From positions 10,669 to 74,668 of the forward strand of contig DATDZA010000035.1 of assembly GCA_035288865.1 (NCBI GenBank): DNA of 64,000 bases. The letters are read 5' to 3'. Positions 44,007 through 52,100 of the stretch are shown here, one piece after another. Made by a program: the position numbers and the translations under genes. The notes beneath the pieces were generated by a model. That model was not told the DNA's origin and did not search any database. It saw nothing but the letters and a program-made list of their open reading frames with translations. Position 1 is the stretch's first letter. Each line of letters starts with the position of its first letter. This stretch comes from GCA-2688775 sp035288865. GTDB taxonomy: Archaea > Nanobdellota > Nanobdellia > Woesearchaeales > GW2011-AR4.

Positions 44007-45785
44007 ATGGAAACAAAAGATTTAATTTTATTGCTGATGATTCCTGTAATGCTGGTAGGAATAATTACTTTTGTTAATAATAATTCCATAACTGGAAATG
44101 TTGTCGCTGAGCAATCTGATAATGAAAAAATTGGAACTTATTCCGTCATGCCTTCTTTCAGAGCAAAGATTGATTACAGTCTGCAGGATTATTCTGATTT
44201 AAAAATTAAATTAAAAACTGCAATTGATAAATGCTTTGCAAGTAAGCAACAGGATGTCAAAGATTGCATCAGGACCGAAACAAATAAAGATGGATATAAT
44301 TGGAATTGCAATGAAAAAGATTCTGACGTGCTTTACGATTTTACAGACAAGCTGAAAGAATGCATTAATCTTGAAAATGAAAATTATGTATGCAGGTTTT
44401 CTTTTGATTCAAGAGGCTTTCTGAACACGGAAAAACCTAAAAGAAATTTTGAGATTAAATTAACAAATTGGTATTATCCAAGAATAAAAGCTGAATTGTT
44501 TGAAGATGACGATATTCTTCTTGGGACAGAGTTTATTGAAGCAGGAAAACTGTTTTATACTGATTATGAAAACAAGGACAAGGAAAGTAAAAATTTAGAT
44601 TCTATTACTATTAAAATTAATTATGAAGATGGAATTCCAGTTGTTACTGATTCACATGCAACTTTTAAAGATAAAAATATTGACAGGACAGTAGGATTAA
44701 GCAAAATATTTTTAATTTACAAATCCAAAGAAGGCATTAAATTCATCGACGAGCGTTTTGAGTCAAGCTTCAGAGGCCCAGAGCCTGCAAATACAATAAT
44801 TGACCTGCCGCGCATGCAGGGTATTGATTTTTGCGCAAAAACGGGGAAAAAAGTTACTGCTTATGACGCCTCGGACGGAAAAGTTAAAGAACGGGAAATT
44901 GTTTACAAGTTTGCAATTATGCTGCCGAATCCTGTTCCTGCTCCCGTCGAGCTATTTGATGCAAAAGATAATCTGAAAGCCGAAAATTCTGCATTATTGG
45001 CCTGGGGAAAAGATTCGCAGGCAGGCATTAAATCCTATTCAGTTTATTATTCAACGAAAGATTTTATTGATGTGGAGATGAGCGATATCAAAAAAGATAA
45101 TGATATCAAAAAAGTTTCAATTTTAATTAATAATCCAATCGAAATTGAAAAAGTTGATTTGGATAAATGCGAATTTAATCCGACCAATGAGCCCTGCAAA
45201 TACAAGAATTATGGCAACCCATTGTTAAAAAATAAATTGTATTACATTAAACCCGAAAATAAATTTGTTTATGTCCTTTCAGATGTTGATTTTAAAGACG
45301 AGACTGATTATAATATTGCAATCACCGCTGTAAATGATAAAAATGAGGAGATTGACAACGACAATTCAATAAAAGACAATAAGAATATTTTTGATATTGG
45401 AAAAAATTATCTTTGGTTCTCTTCAAATGATGATTTGCCGCCTGCTAAAATAATTAATTTAAAAAAAGAAACAGGTTCGGATGGCAAGATAAAACTATTA
45501 TGGGATTTGCCGACCAAAAACCTTGATGGAACTGATTTGAGTGACCTTAAAGGATTTAATATCTATTACAGAAAATATCTTGTCGGGCCTTTTGTAATTG
45601 CGTCATCTAATATAGACTCATCTTTTTCTAAAAAGGAAATAAGAGTTTCTGATGCTGGGTGCAGCAGCTCACAGCCTCAATGCGGGTATGAGATGGAAGA
45701 ATTGGCAAGCGGGCAGTATTTTATATCTGTTGCAGCATTTGACGATAAGAATAATGAATTCAAGGACACTGCGCAATTAACTTAA
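44007..45785 (+). CDS. Signal-anchored surface protein with FnIII-like domain, last gene of the locus
   Basis: 592 residues from the ATG at 44007. The hydrophobic start (DLILLLMIPVMLVGIITFV) ends in NSITGNVVAEQ, a motif I recall from exported DPANN proteins. The middle has several cysteines in pairs (DKCFASKQQDVKDCIRTE, WNCNEKD). Near 480-592 a fibronectin III-like domain occurs (GKIKLLWDLPTKNLDG, LKGFNIYYRK). No membrane helix near the C-terminus. It closes the surface locus 54 nt before RPA. Confidence 0.8.
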   Translation: METKDLILLLMIPVMLVGIITFVNNNSITGNVVAEQSDNEKIGTYSVMPSFRAKIDYSLQDYSDLKIKLKTAIDKCFASKQQDVKDCIRTETNKDGYNWNCNEKDSDVLYDFTDKLKECINLENENYVCRFSFDSRGFLNTEKPKRNFEIKLTNWYYPRIKAELFEDDDILLGTEFIEAGKLFYTDYENKDKESKNLDSITIKINYEDGIPVVTDSHATFKDKNIDRTVGLSKIFLIYKSKEGIKFIDERFESSFRGPEPANTIIDLPRMQGIDFCAKTGKKVTAYDASDGKVKEREIVYKFAIMLPNPVPAPVELFDAKDNLKAENSALLAWGKDSQAGIKSYSVYYSTKDFIDVEMSDIKKDNDIKKVSILINNPIEIEKVDLDKCEFNPTNEPCKYKNYGNPLLKNKLYYIKPENKFVYVLSDVDFKDETDYNIAITAVNDKNEEIDNDNSIKDNKNIFDIGKNYLWFSSNDDLPPAKIINLKKETGSDGKIKLLWDLPTKNLDGTDLSDLKGFNIYYRKYLVGPFVIASSNIDSSFSKKEIRVSDAGCSSSQPQCGYEMEELASGQYFISVAAFDDKNNEFKDTAQLT

Positions 45786-45810
45786 TTCCATTTGTTAGAA
45801 CCAAAACTAT

Positions 45811-45817
45811 TATAAAT
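45811..45817 (+). promoter_or_regulatory. TATA box for the RPA gene
   Basis: TATAAAT lies 23-29 nt before the ATG at 45840, so RPA is probably transcribed separately from the surface locus with a leaderless mRNA. Confidence 0.5.
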
Positions 45818-45839
45818 CATCTGAACTAACCTTATTCTT

Positions 45840-46832
45840 ATGATGAAGATTCCTTATGAAGAGATAGTTCTCAAAATAAATGAAAGCACGAAGATGCCTG
45901 CTTCTGAAATTGAAGAACGGGTGGAAAAAAAATTAAAACAGCTTTCCGGGCTGATAAGCAAAGAAGGCGCTGCGCATATTGTTGCAAACGAGCTCGGTGT
46001 AAAAATCTTTGAGGTCTTGAGCGGAAAATTACAGATTAAAAATGTTCTTAATGGAATGAGGGACGTTGAAACAATCGGAAAAGTCCTGCAGATTTTTGAC
46101 ATGAAAGAATTTGTTTCTGCGAAAGGAGCAGGAAAAGTGGCTTCACTTCTAATAGGAGATGAAACCGGCACAATCAGAGTTGTGATGTGGGGCACTCACG
46201 CAGACCACGCTGCCAGCATCGGGCAGGGCTTTATTGTCAAAGTCATCGGCGGCTATGTGCGCGAGAATAATGGAAGAAAAGAAATACATCTGAATGACAG
46301 GAGCCAGCTGCTTATTAATCCAAAAGGTGAGACTGTAGATAATGTTGCAATTGAATCCAGAGCCGGCAACAGAAAGGAAATCAGAGCGCTTGCAGAGAAT
46401 GACAATGAAGTTGAGCTGCTTGGAACAGTTGTTCAGGTTTTTGACTTAAGGTTTTACGAAGTCTGCCCGAAATGCGGCAAGAGAGTAAAGCCGTCATCTG
46501 ATTTATTTGCATGCGCTGAGCACGGAAATGTTATGCCTGCATATTCTTATGTTTTGAATACTGTACTTGATGACGGGACAGAAACGATAAGATGTGTGTT
46601 TTTCCGTAATCTGGTTGAGAAATTACTGAAATTAAATCAAGAACAGGTTTTGCATTTTAAAAGCGAGCCCGCTGAGTTCGAGGCAGCCAAGAATGAGCTG
46701 CTTGGCACAATTGTTAAATTAAACGGGCGAACAAATAATAATTCTTTATTCAACCGCTTGGAATTTGTAGTGCAGAATGTTGACACAAATCCTAATCCTG
46801 AAGAAGAGATAAAGCGATTAAGCAATAACTAG
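45840..46832 (+). CDS. rpa: Replication protein A (single-strand DNA binding)
   Basis: 330 residues. OB folds are seen near 65-165 (VETIGKVLQIFDMKEFVSAK, GEVETIRVV-like GTIRVVMWGTHADHA) and 180-300, with a zinc-type insert CPKCGKRVKPSSDLFACAEH near 205-225. That is the plan of euryarchaeal RPA41-type proteins. It coats single-stranded DNA in replication and repair. radA and the conserved small gene lie 1.6-2 kb downstream with an accessory patch between. Confidence 0.9.
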   Translation: MMKIPYEEIVLKINESTKMPASEIEERVEKKLKQLSGLISKEGAAHIVANELGVKIFEVLSGKLQIKNVLNGMRDVETIGKVLQIFDMKEFVSAKGAGKVASLLIGDETGTIRVVMWGTHADHAASIGQGFIVKVIGGYVRENNGRKEIHLNDRSQLLINPKGETVDNVAIESRAGNRKEIRALAENDNEVELLGTVVQVFDLRFYEVCPKCGKRVKPSSDLFACAEHGNVMPAYSYVLNTVLDDGTETIRCVFFRNLVEKLLKLNQEQVLHFKSEPAEFEAAKNELLGTIVKLNGRTNNNSLFNRLEFVVQNVDTNPNPEEEIKRLSNN

Positions 46833-46838
46833 ATTTTT

Positions 46839-47255
46839 CTAAAATCCCTTTTTCCAACCATTCGGAATTTTTACCTTATGCTTACATTTTTTATGGGCAT
46901 ATAACCCATTATACTCATAAACTTTCTTGCCCTTATATGTAAATGGATGTGTAAAACTTACAATAGTAAAATATTTTCCCAAGGAGTCAATTTTCTTATT
47001 GCAGACCGTACATTTTTTATATCTGAATTTTCTAAATTTCTTCAAAGATAATAGGCGCATGATTGCACCCTTTTCTGTTTTTAGTTTAGAAATGCAAGAA
47101 TAGTTATGCTTTAAAATTGGCATATATTTCTTTTTTAGAATCTCTTTATACATATAACTATCGCAATCTATATCATTACATTTTCCTTCCAACGCCCAAA
47201 TAACTTCTTCTAATTTCTCAGTTAAAAAGCAATATTCTTCTTTAGTGTTATTCAT
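46839..47255 (-). CDS. Hypothetical zinc-ribbon-like protein
   Basis: 138 residues, convergent with RPA. A helical first half (NDIDCDSYMYKEILKKKYMP) is followed by CTVCNKKIDS (about 80) and a later HKKCKHKV, a possible zinc site of CxxC and HxxC/CxH type. I do not recognise a family. The codon use and position next to BRO and hsdM remnants suggest it belongs to the accessory patch. Confidence 0.65.
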   Translation of the reverse strand: MNNTKEEYCFLTEKLEEVIWALEGKCNDIDCDSYMYKEILKKKYMPILKHNYSCISKLKTEKGAIMRLLSLKKFRKFRYKKCTVCNKKIDSLGKYFTIVSFTHPFTYKGKKVYEYNGLYAHKKCKHKVKIPNGWKKGF

Positions 47256-47339
47256 TAAGATTAAGAGGCTAAACTTGTATTTAAAGATTGTACAACTGAA
47301 AATTCTCTATTTTAATCTATATTTTCCAGTATCAATGGA

Positions 47340-47368
47340 CACTGGACATCTCCGCACAAGGTTTATAA
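47340..47368 (+). promoter_or_regulatory. Promoter with CACTGGACAT element before the BRO remnant
   Basis: CACTGGACAT (47340-47349), 12 nt, then TTTATAA (47362-47368). The TATA box lies 26-32 nt before the ATG at 47394, which is therefore the likely leaderless start. The surrounding 45 bases closely resemble those at 48283-48329, including the extended TGGACACTGGACATCT. Confidence 0.6.
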
Positions 47369-47393
47369 GGGAATTATGAATTTGAATTCTAAA

Positions 47394-47600
47394 ATGAATG
47401 AAGAAAATGCATTGGTTGTGTTTCAGGACAAGAGGATAAGGAGAATATGGCATGATAATGAATGGTATTTTTCCGTTGTGGATGCAGTTGCTGCTTTAAC
47501 AGAGAGCCTTGATTCTAAAGATTACTGGTATAGGCTCAAAAAGAGAGAGCAAGAGGCAGGTGTTGAGTTATCGACATTTTGTCGACAACTGATTTTATAA
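47394..47600 (+). pseudogene. Truncated BRO-N (antirepressor-like) gene
   Basis: The reading frame MNEENALVVFQDKRIRRIWH, then EWYFSVVDAVAALTESLDSK and YWYRLKKREQEAG, is the N-terminal BRO domain of phage and mobile-element antirepressors. Normal members continue past STFCRQLKLPA, but here the frame ends after RQLIL at about residue 68. The sequence after 47592 is part of an hsdM gene on the other strand. The start is set by the TATA box; an ATG at 47376 is too near it. Probably non-functional, though a short DNA-binding peptide cannot be excluded. Confidence 0.75.
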
Positions 47601-48149
47601 GCGGGCGCGGAGTGTAATACTCTCCGCCATTTCTGCCGGCATTGCCCATATTTTGAATTTTTGCTTCATACAAGTGGGACATTTCGTGTTTTTCAGCGTG
47701 AGAGCCAAAACGCAGCCCGTCAATCAAATTAATTACTTCACGCAGATTATAGCCGCTTTGAATTCTATTTTTTAGTTCGCTAAAAATCTCACCAATCTTA
47801 TATTGGATTGTATCTGCATTTTCCGCATTTACTTTAAATTTTTTAAAATAAGGAAATAATTTATTATTGACAAAATCTGTTAAATCGTCCCCGGTAAGTG
47901 CTTTATGATGGTCTAACTTGCCATCTTTGCCTTTTGGCTTGCCCAAACGCCCCATTGAAACTCTAGGCTAATTATACTAACATAAGTTTTGCCTGTCAAC
48001 TGCGCAGAGGTATGTTTTTCTTTTTCAAGGTCATCAATATATTTTAAAAATAGAATCCAAGAAGTTTGCTCTATATAATCTAATTCACTGCTACAACCTG
48101 CATCTTTCCAAAGAACGTCATCTACATTCTTAAAAATTTGTTCAAACAT
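47593..48149 (-). pseudogene. hsdM: Broken type I restriction-modification methylase subunit (hsdM) remnant
   Basis: From 48149 downward the frame reads MFEQIFKNVDDVLWKDAGCS and SWILFLKYIDDLEKEKHTSA, the HsdM N-terminus. Near 47935 the frame shifts, and the second frame continues with KDGKLDHHKALTGDDLTDFV, YKIGEIFSELKNRIQSGYNL and NAGRNGGEYYTPRPLIK. It stops at about 47593, where the BRO remnant begins. The methylase catalytic NPPF region, hsdS and hsdR are absent, so this is at least one frameshift plus a deletion. Confidence 0.85.
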
Positions 48150-48291
48150 TTTTCTTTACCAGCTTAACATCCACGTTTTCTGAAACGGTATTTTAATAAT
48201 TTTTGTATGGAATTTACTAAAAGATTCATTAAATGCTTAATAAGTTTTCTTATCTTATATTCTCCAACCTATATATTCAAGTACCACTGGA

Positions 48292-48320
48292 CACTGGACA
48301 TCTTCGGCTGAAGTATATAA
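48292..48320 (+). promoter_or_regulatory. Promoter with CACTGGACAT element before the conserved small gene and radA
   Basis: CACTGGACAT (48292-48301), 12 nt, TATATAA (48314-48320). The expected start near 48343 leaves a leader of about 140 nt before the ATG at 48481. The 331-nt gap 48150-48480 otherwise holds no gene. The element may also control radA if transcription continues through it. Confidence 0.6.
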
Positions 48321-48367
48321 AGGAATTCTGTCTATCTACTGTTTGAAGTTGTCGCAAGGCAATTTTA

Positions 48368-48430
48368 CCCAGTCTCTGGGGCGTGCGTGGTTAATGGCGT
48401 AAATCCGCCTAATACCGTCAAAACACGTCC
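48368..48430 (+). promoter_or_regulatory. Potentially structured 5' leader
   Basis: CCCAG/CTGGG (48368-48380, 3-nt loop). GGCG/CGCC (48396-48409). GGGCGTG (48379-48385) can also pair with CACGTCC (48424-48430) with one G-U pair, enclosing the second hairpin and competing with the first. The GC-rich patch stands out in AT-rich surroundings. A regulatory RNA role is a guess. Confidence 0.35.
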
Positions 48431-48480
48431 ATAATCAAAGGAGATCTGAAAAAAAACGCGAAAGCAAATGGGTGAATAAA

Positions 48481-48783
48481 ATGAATGAAATAAAAAATAT
48501 ACCGGAAAAGAGATTTAGTACAGGCGCAGTTACTGCAACTGTCTGGCAAAACCAGGGAAAAGGCAGAAATGGGGAAGTAGTGCCATACAGGACTGTTTCT
48601 TTGCAGAGAAATTATAAAGACAAAAACGGAGTATGGCAGCATGCTAGTTCTTTAAGAGTCAATGACTTGCCAAGGGCATCCCTAGTGCTTCAAAAAGCAT
48701 TCGAGTTTTTGGTTATAAGGGAGCAGAATGCAAATACCGCAGTAGATTATGTTGACGAAGACATAATTGAAGAAGTAATCTAA
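48481..48783 (+). CDS. Conserved small protein of unknown function upstream of radA
   Basis: 100 residues from the ATG at 48481; a GTG at 48472 is an alternative. Sequence features: TGAVTATVWQNQGKGRNGEV, YRTVSLQRNYKDKNGVWQHA, SSLRVNDLPRASLVLQKAFE, then an acidic tail DYVDEDIIEEVI. It looks like a compact beta-sheet plus helix fold. I recall similar small proteins in archaea but no defined function. Its place 91 nt before radA and its shared operator suggest a DNA repair or replication link. Confidence 0.8.
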   Translation: MNEIKNIPEKRFSTGAVTATVWQNQGKGRNGEVVPYRTVSLQRNYKDKNGVWQHASSLRVNDLPRASLVLQKAFEFLVIREQNANTAVDYVDEDIIEEVI

Positions 48784-48874
48784 ATCTACGAGGAATTAGA
48801 TGAATTTTAATTTTATTTTTTAATTAAAAAAACAAAATAATAACAATAAGTATAAAAAACCAAGGTGATTAACG

Positions 48875-49909
48875 ATGGAACAGGAATTAATGGAACAATT
48901 AGAAGATGTTAAGGAAACAAAAAGAAAAAGAAAAGAAATGAAATCAGAAAAATCTGAAGAGCCGGAAACCAAGAAAGAGCAGTCAATCTATGACCTGCCG
49001 GGAGTAGGCGCAGCTACGGCTGAAAAATTAATGGCAGTTGGCTACACTGACTTGATGAGCATTGCGGTAGCAAGCCCGGGTGAATTAATAGAAGCGACGG
49101 GAATGGGAGATGCAGTCGCAAAAAAACTCATAGCAATTGCAAGAAGTAATCTTGAAATGGGGTTTGAATCGGGAGAAGAATTATTGAAAAGAAGAGAAAA
49201 AGTCATCAGATTAAAGACTGGAAGCAATGCATTGAACACTTTGCTGGGCGGCGGGTTTGAAACAGGCGCAATTGTGGAATGTTTCGGAGAATTCGGCTCA
49301 GGAAAAACACAAATAGGCCATTCTTTGGCAGTTATGGCGCAGACTGTGGAAAAGGATGCAGTTGCAGTCTACATTGACACAGAAAACACTTTCAGGCCGG
49401 ACAGGATAATTCAATTGGCGAAAGGCGCCGGACTGGATCCGGACCAGGTTTTGAAAAATATAAAAGTTGCAAGAGCTTACAACTCCGACCACCAGATGCT
49501 GTTGGCGGAAAAAGTTGAAGATTTAATCAAGAAGCAGGGACTGAATGTCAAACTAGTTGTTGTGGATTCATTAACTGCCCATTTCAGGGCGGAGTTCATT
49601 GGCCGCGGCACATTAGCAGAAAGACAGCAGAAATTAAACAGGCACTTGCACGTTCTTGCCAAACTGGCAGACAGATATAATTTCTGTGTTTATGTTACCA
49701 ACCAGGTAATGGCAAAGCCAGACATGTTTTTTGGCGACCCTACACAGGCCATCGGCGGGCATATTGTAGCTCACGCCTCAACTTTCCGTGTCTACCTGAG
49801 AAAAGGAAAGAAAGGAACGAGAGTTGCAAAATTAATAGATTCACCAAATCAGCCTGAAGGGGAAGCGGGATTTTATGTTGACGAATCCGGGATAAAAGAC
49901 GTTGAATAA
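48875..49909 (+). CDS. radA: RadA recombinase
   Basis: 344 residues. A charged N-terminus precedes helix-hairpin-helix motifs (about 37-95: DLPGVGAATAEKLMAVGYTD, ATGMGDAVAKKLI). Walker A is GEFGSGKTQ at 136-143, Walker B is LVVVDSLTAHF near 226-233. The loop region SLTAHFRAEFIGRGTLAERQ and the C-terminal GGHIVAHASTFRVYLRKGKK match archaeal RadA. No intein. It carries out strand exchange in recombinational repair. Start supported by GGTGAT upstream. Confidence 0.98.
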   Translation: MEQELMEQLEDVKETKRKRKEMKSEKSEEPETKKEQSIYDLPGVGAATAEKLMAVGYTDLMSIAVASPGELIEATGMGDAVAKKLIAIARSNLEMGFESGEELLKRREKVIRLKTGSNALNTLLGGGFETGAIVECFGEFGSGKTQIGHSLAVMAQTVEKDAVAVYIDTENTFRPDRIIQLAKGAGLDPDQVLKNIKVARAYNSDHQMLLAEKVEDLIKKQGLNVKLVVVDSLTAHFRAEFIGRGTLAERQQKLNRHLHVLAKLADRYNFCVYVTNQVMAKPDMFFGDPTQAIGGHIVAHASTFRVYLRKGKKGTRVAKLIDSPNQPEGEAGFYVDESGIKDVE

Positions 49910-49911
49910 AC

Positions 49912-49945
49912 GTTTTTATTTATTTTTCTTTTTTTAATTTTTATT
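49912..49945 (+). terminator. T-rich terminator after radA
   Basis: Runs of T follow the radA stop (TTTTTATTTATTTTTC, then TTTTTTTAA and TTTTTA). Archaeal RNA polymerase stops at such oligo-T stretches without a hairpin. No stem precedes it. Confidence 0.4.
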
Positions 49946-50070
49946 ATTTGATTTATTGAATTTCAAACAAGTGATTCTTTCTTCAATAAACTTAATTCTT
50001 GCATCGTATAACAAACCTTTTAAAATAGCATAAACTCCGGGATATATTCGACTACAGTAAATGGATCATC

Positions 50071-50742
50071 ATGAAAAAGAAAAAGATAGCTGCATTCTTT
50101 GATTTTGACGGTACAATCTACAAAGGGCTGGTTGCTTTCGACATTTTCACATTTGCTTTTAGAAATGGCATTATGAACCTCTCCGAGATGCTTACATTAT
50201 CCAAGCTTTCGTACTATTATGTTCTAGATAAATTCAATCTCGCAGAAAGAATATCCATAAACAAGAGGCTGTACAAAAAAATTAAAGGACTGAAGTCGGA
50301 AGAGTTAGTTGGATCAGCGTCAGAAAAATTTTTTTTACATAACAAATATAAAAAATTTTATCCCGATATTATGGGAATTATCGGGTGGCATGCAAAAAAT
50401 GGGCACAGAATTGTGGTAGTTACATCCGCAATTAAAGAAACGGTGAATCCCGTTAAAAAATTGATTAAGATTGACGAGATAATTTCAACAGAAGTAGAAA
50501 CAAAAAATGGAATATATACAGACACTGTTAAAATACTGCCCGTAGGGCAGAACCGCATAGATCTCATAAAAAATTATTGCAAAAAACACAATATAGATTT
50601 GAGGAGGAGCTATGCCTACTCAGACCATTTTTCTGACATACCTTTGCTCGAGAGCGTGGGCAATGCCATTGTTACCAGCCCTGACAGGAGGCTGAGGGCG
50701 CATGCAGTAAAAGAAGGATGGAAAATAATAGAGAATAGATAG
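50071..50742 (+). CDS. HAD-IB family phosphatase
   Basis: 223 residues. Motif I is DFDGT (Asp11, Asp13), motif II near TSAIKET (about 116), a motif III lysine region near KKLIKIDE, and motif IV SDHFSDIPLL near 185-194. A helical cap lies at about 20-95, with a shape of the serine phosphatase-like IB group. In bacteria such HAD-IB domains are often fused to PlsC acyltransferases, and here three plsC genes follow 78 nt downstream. That suggests a role with lysophosphatidate or glycerol phosphate, but the substrate is unproven. Confidence 0.85.
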   Translation: MKKKKIAAFFDFDGTIYKGLVAFDIFTFAFRNGIMNLSEMLTLSKLSYYYVLDKFNLAERISINKRLYKKIKGLKSEELVGSASEKFFLHNKYKKFYPDIMGIIGWHAKNGHRIVVVTSAIKETVNPVKKLIKIDEIISTEVETKNGIYTDTVKILPVGQNRIDLIKNYCKKHNIDLRRSYAYSDHFSDIPLLESVGNAIVTSPDRRLRAHAVKEGWKIIENR

Positions 50743-50820
50743 CACAAGACACACAAAACCGGCAGTAACGCAAGTTCTTCACCAAAACCTTTTTAATACA
50801 ATATTTAATAGTTAAAGACT

Positions 50821-51468
50821 ATGATTCATCCATACCATCGCTGGTTTATGCATATTTGGATGCTATGGACTAGAAGTATAGGGGGACTTGAAAACATTCC
50901 AAGAGGAAAAGCTTTCATAATTGCATTAAACCACTCAAGTTATTATGATACCGGGCTTGTCCATGCATTGCTAATCCCTTTATTGGATAAAAAAGTGCAT
51001 CCTTTCGTAAACAGCTCTTACTGGAAATATAAATTTGTTGCAAGAATATTTCTTAGCCCGGGAGAGGCTATTCCAATTTACATAAAAAAAGAAGATAATT
51101 ACAAGCAAAAAAACAAAAAGGCATTCAATAAAGCGCTCTATTATGCAAAAAAAGGAGAGCCTCTTATGATTTTTCCGGAAGGGAAAAGGAGCAAAGACGG
51201 GAAACTGGGAAAGGCTTACACAGGAATTGCAAAGCTGGCATTGAAAGCGAAGATTCCTGTAATTCCTATGGGAGTTATTGGCTCAAACAAAGTCTGGCCA
51301 AAAGGCAAAACCTTTCCAAGATTCAAAAGATGCGATATCAAAATCGGAAAGCCTATTTATTTTGAAGATTACTATAATAAAAAACCAACCGAGTATATTT
51401 ATGAACAAGTTACGAGAATCATAATGAAAGAGATAGCAAAACTAATCGGGCAAAAATACGACTACTAA
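50821..51468 (+). CDS. plsC: PlsC-like 1-acylglycerol-3-phosphate acyltransferase, copy 1
   Basis: 215 residues. Acyltransferase motif I NHSSYYDTG has His38 and Asp43, the H-x4-D catalytic pair. Motif III FPEGKRS lies at 118-124, and VIPMGVIGSNKVWPKGKTF is the later binding block. PlsC moves an acyl chain onto glycerol-3-phosphate derivatives. It is the first of three tandem copies, linked to copy 2 by TAAaATG. Archaeal core lipids are ether-linked, so these genes are unexpected. Confidence 0.9.
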   Translation: MIHPYHRWFMHIWMLWTRSIGGLENIPRGKAFIIALNHSSYYDTGLVHALLIPLLDKKVHPFVNSSYWKYKFVARIFLSPGEAIPIYIKKEDNYKQKNKKAFNKALYYAKKGEPLMIFPEGKRSKDGKLGKAYTGIAKLALKAKIPVIPMGVIGSNKVWPKGKTFPRFKRCDIKIGKPIYFEDYYNKKPTEYIYEQVTRIIMKEIAKLIGQKYDY

Positions 51469-51469
51469 A

Positions 51470-52099
51470 ATGGTGTATTCAATACTTAAAATATGGTTTC
51501 CACCTTTATGCAAGCTATGGGTTAGCAAAATACAAGGAATTGAAAATATACCAAAAAACATGCCTTTTATCATTGCTGCCAACCATAGCAGCTATTATGA
51601 TGATGTTTTGACTTATGCAATAATTGTTCCTCAAACAAACAAACAAATCCACGCACTTGTAAACAGCACTTATTGGAAAAAATTCCCGGCAAAACAAATA
51701 ATCGAGCATGGCAAGTGCATACCCGTTTACGTCGGGAAAAATTATGATGCTGATAGAAACAAGAAATCACTCCAGCTTGCAGTGGAGTATTTAAAAAAAG
51801 GTGACCTGATTATGATATTTCCTGAGGGCACTAGGAGCATTGACGGAAAAATTAAAAAAGGCCACAGCGGAGTTGCAAAAATTGCGTTAAAATCAAAGAC
51901 ACTGGTCTTGCCGATTGGAATCAAGGATTCAAATAAGGTGCTTCCAAAAGGTGCTGGATTTATGAAATTTGCAAGATGCAGCGTTATAATCGGAAAGCCA
52001 TTGAGCTTTGAAAACTACAATAAAAATTCATATGGCAAGGTAACAAGAATTATAATGCAAAAAATTGCAAAGCTAACAGGGCAAGAATACAACTACTAA
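51470..52099 (+). CDS. plsC: PlsC-like acyltransferase, copy 2
   Basis: 209 residues. NHSSYYDDV has His39 and Asp44; FPEGTRSIDGKI is motif III, and VLPIGIKDSNKVLPKGAGFM is the later block. It resembles copy 1 along its whole length, including a conserved NSSYWK or NSTYWKK segment, so the two are likely tandem duplicates with different chain or position specificity. One base separates its stop from copy 3. Confidence 0.9.
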   Translation: MVYSILKIWFPPLCKLWVSKIQGIENIPKNMPFIIAANHSSYYDDVLTYAIIVPQTNKQIHALVNSTYWKKFPAKQIIEHGKCIPVYVGKNYDADRNKKSLQLAVEYLKKGDLIMIFPEGTRSIDGKIKKGHSGVAKIALKSKTLVLPIGIKDSNKVLPKGAGFMKFARCSVIIGKPLSFENYNKNSYGKVTRIIMQKIAKLTGQEYNY

Positions 52100-52100
52100 A

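Noticed and set aside
23675..45785. Standard archaellum or type IV pilus operon
   Set aside because: No ATPase, membrane platform, prepilin peptidase or archaellin-like gene is found in the locus, although the N-termini resemble prepilins.
47394..48149. Active type I restriction-modification system
   Set aside because: Only the N-terminal part of hsdM is present, it is frameshifted, and hsdS and hsdR are absent.
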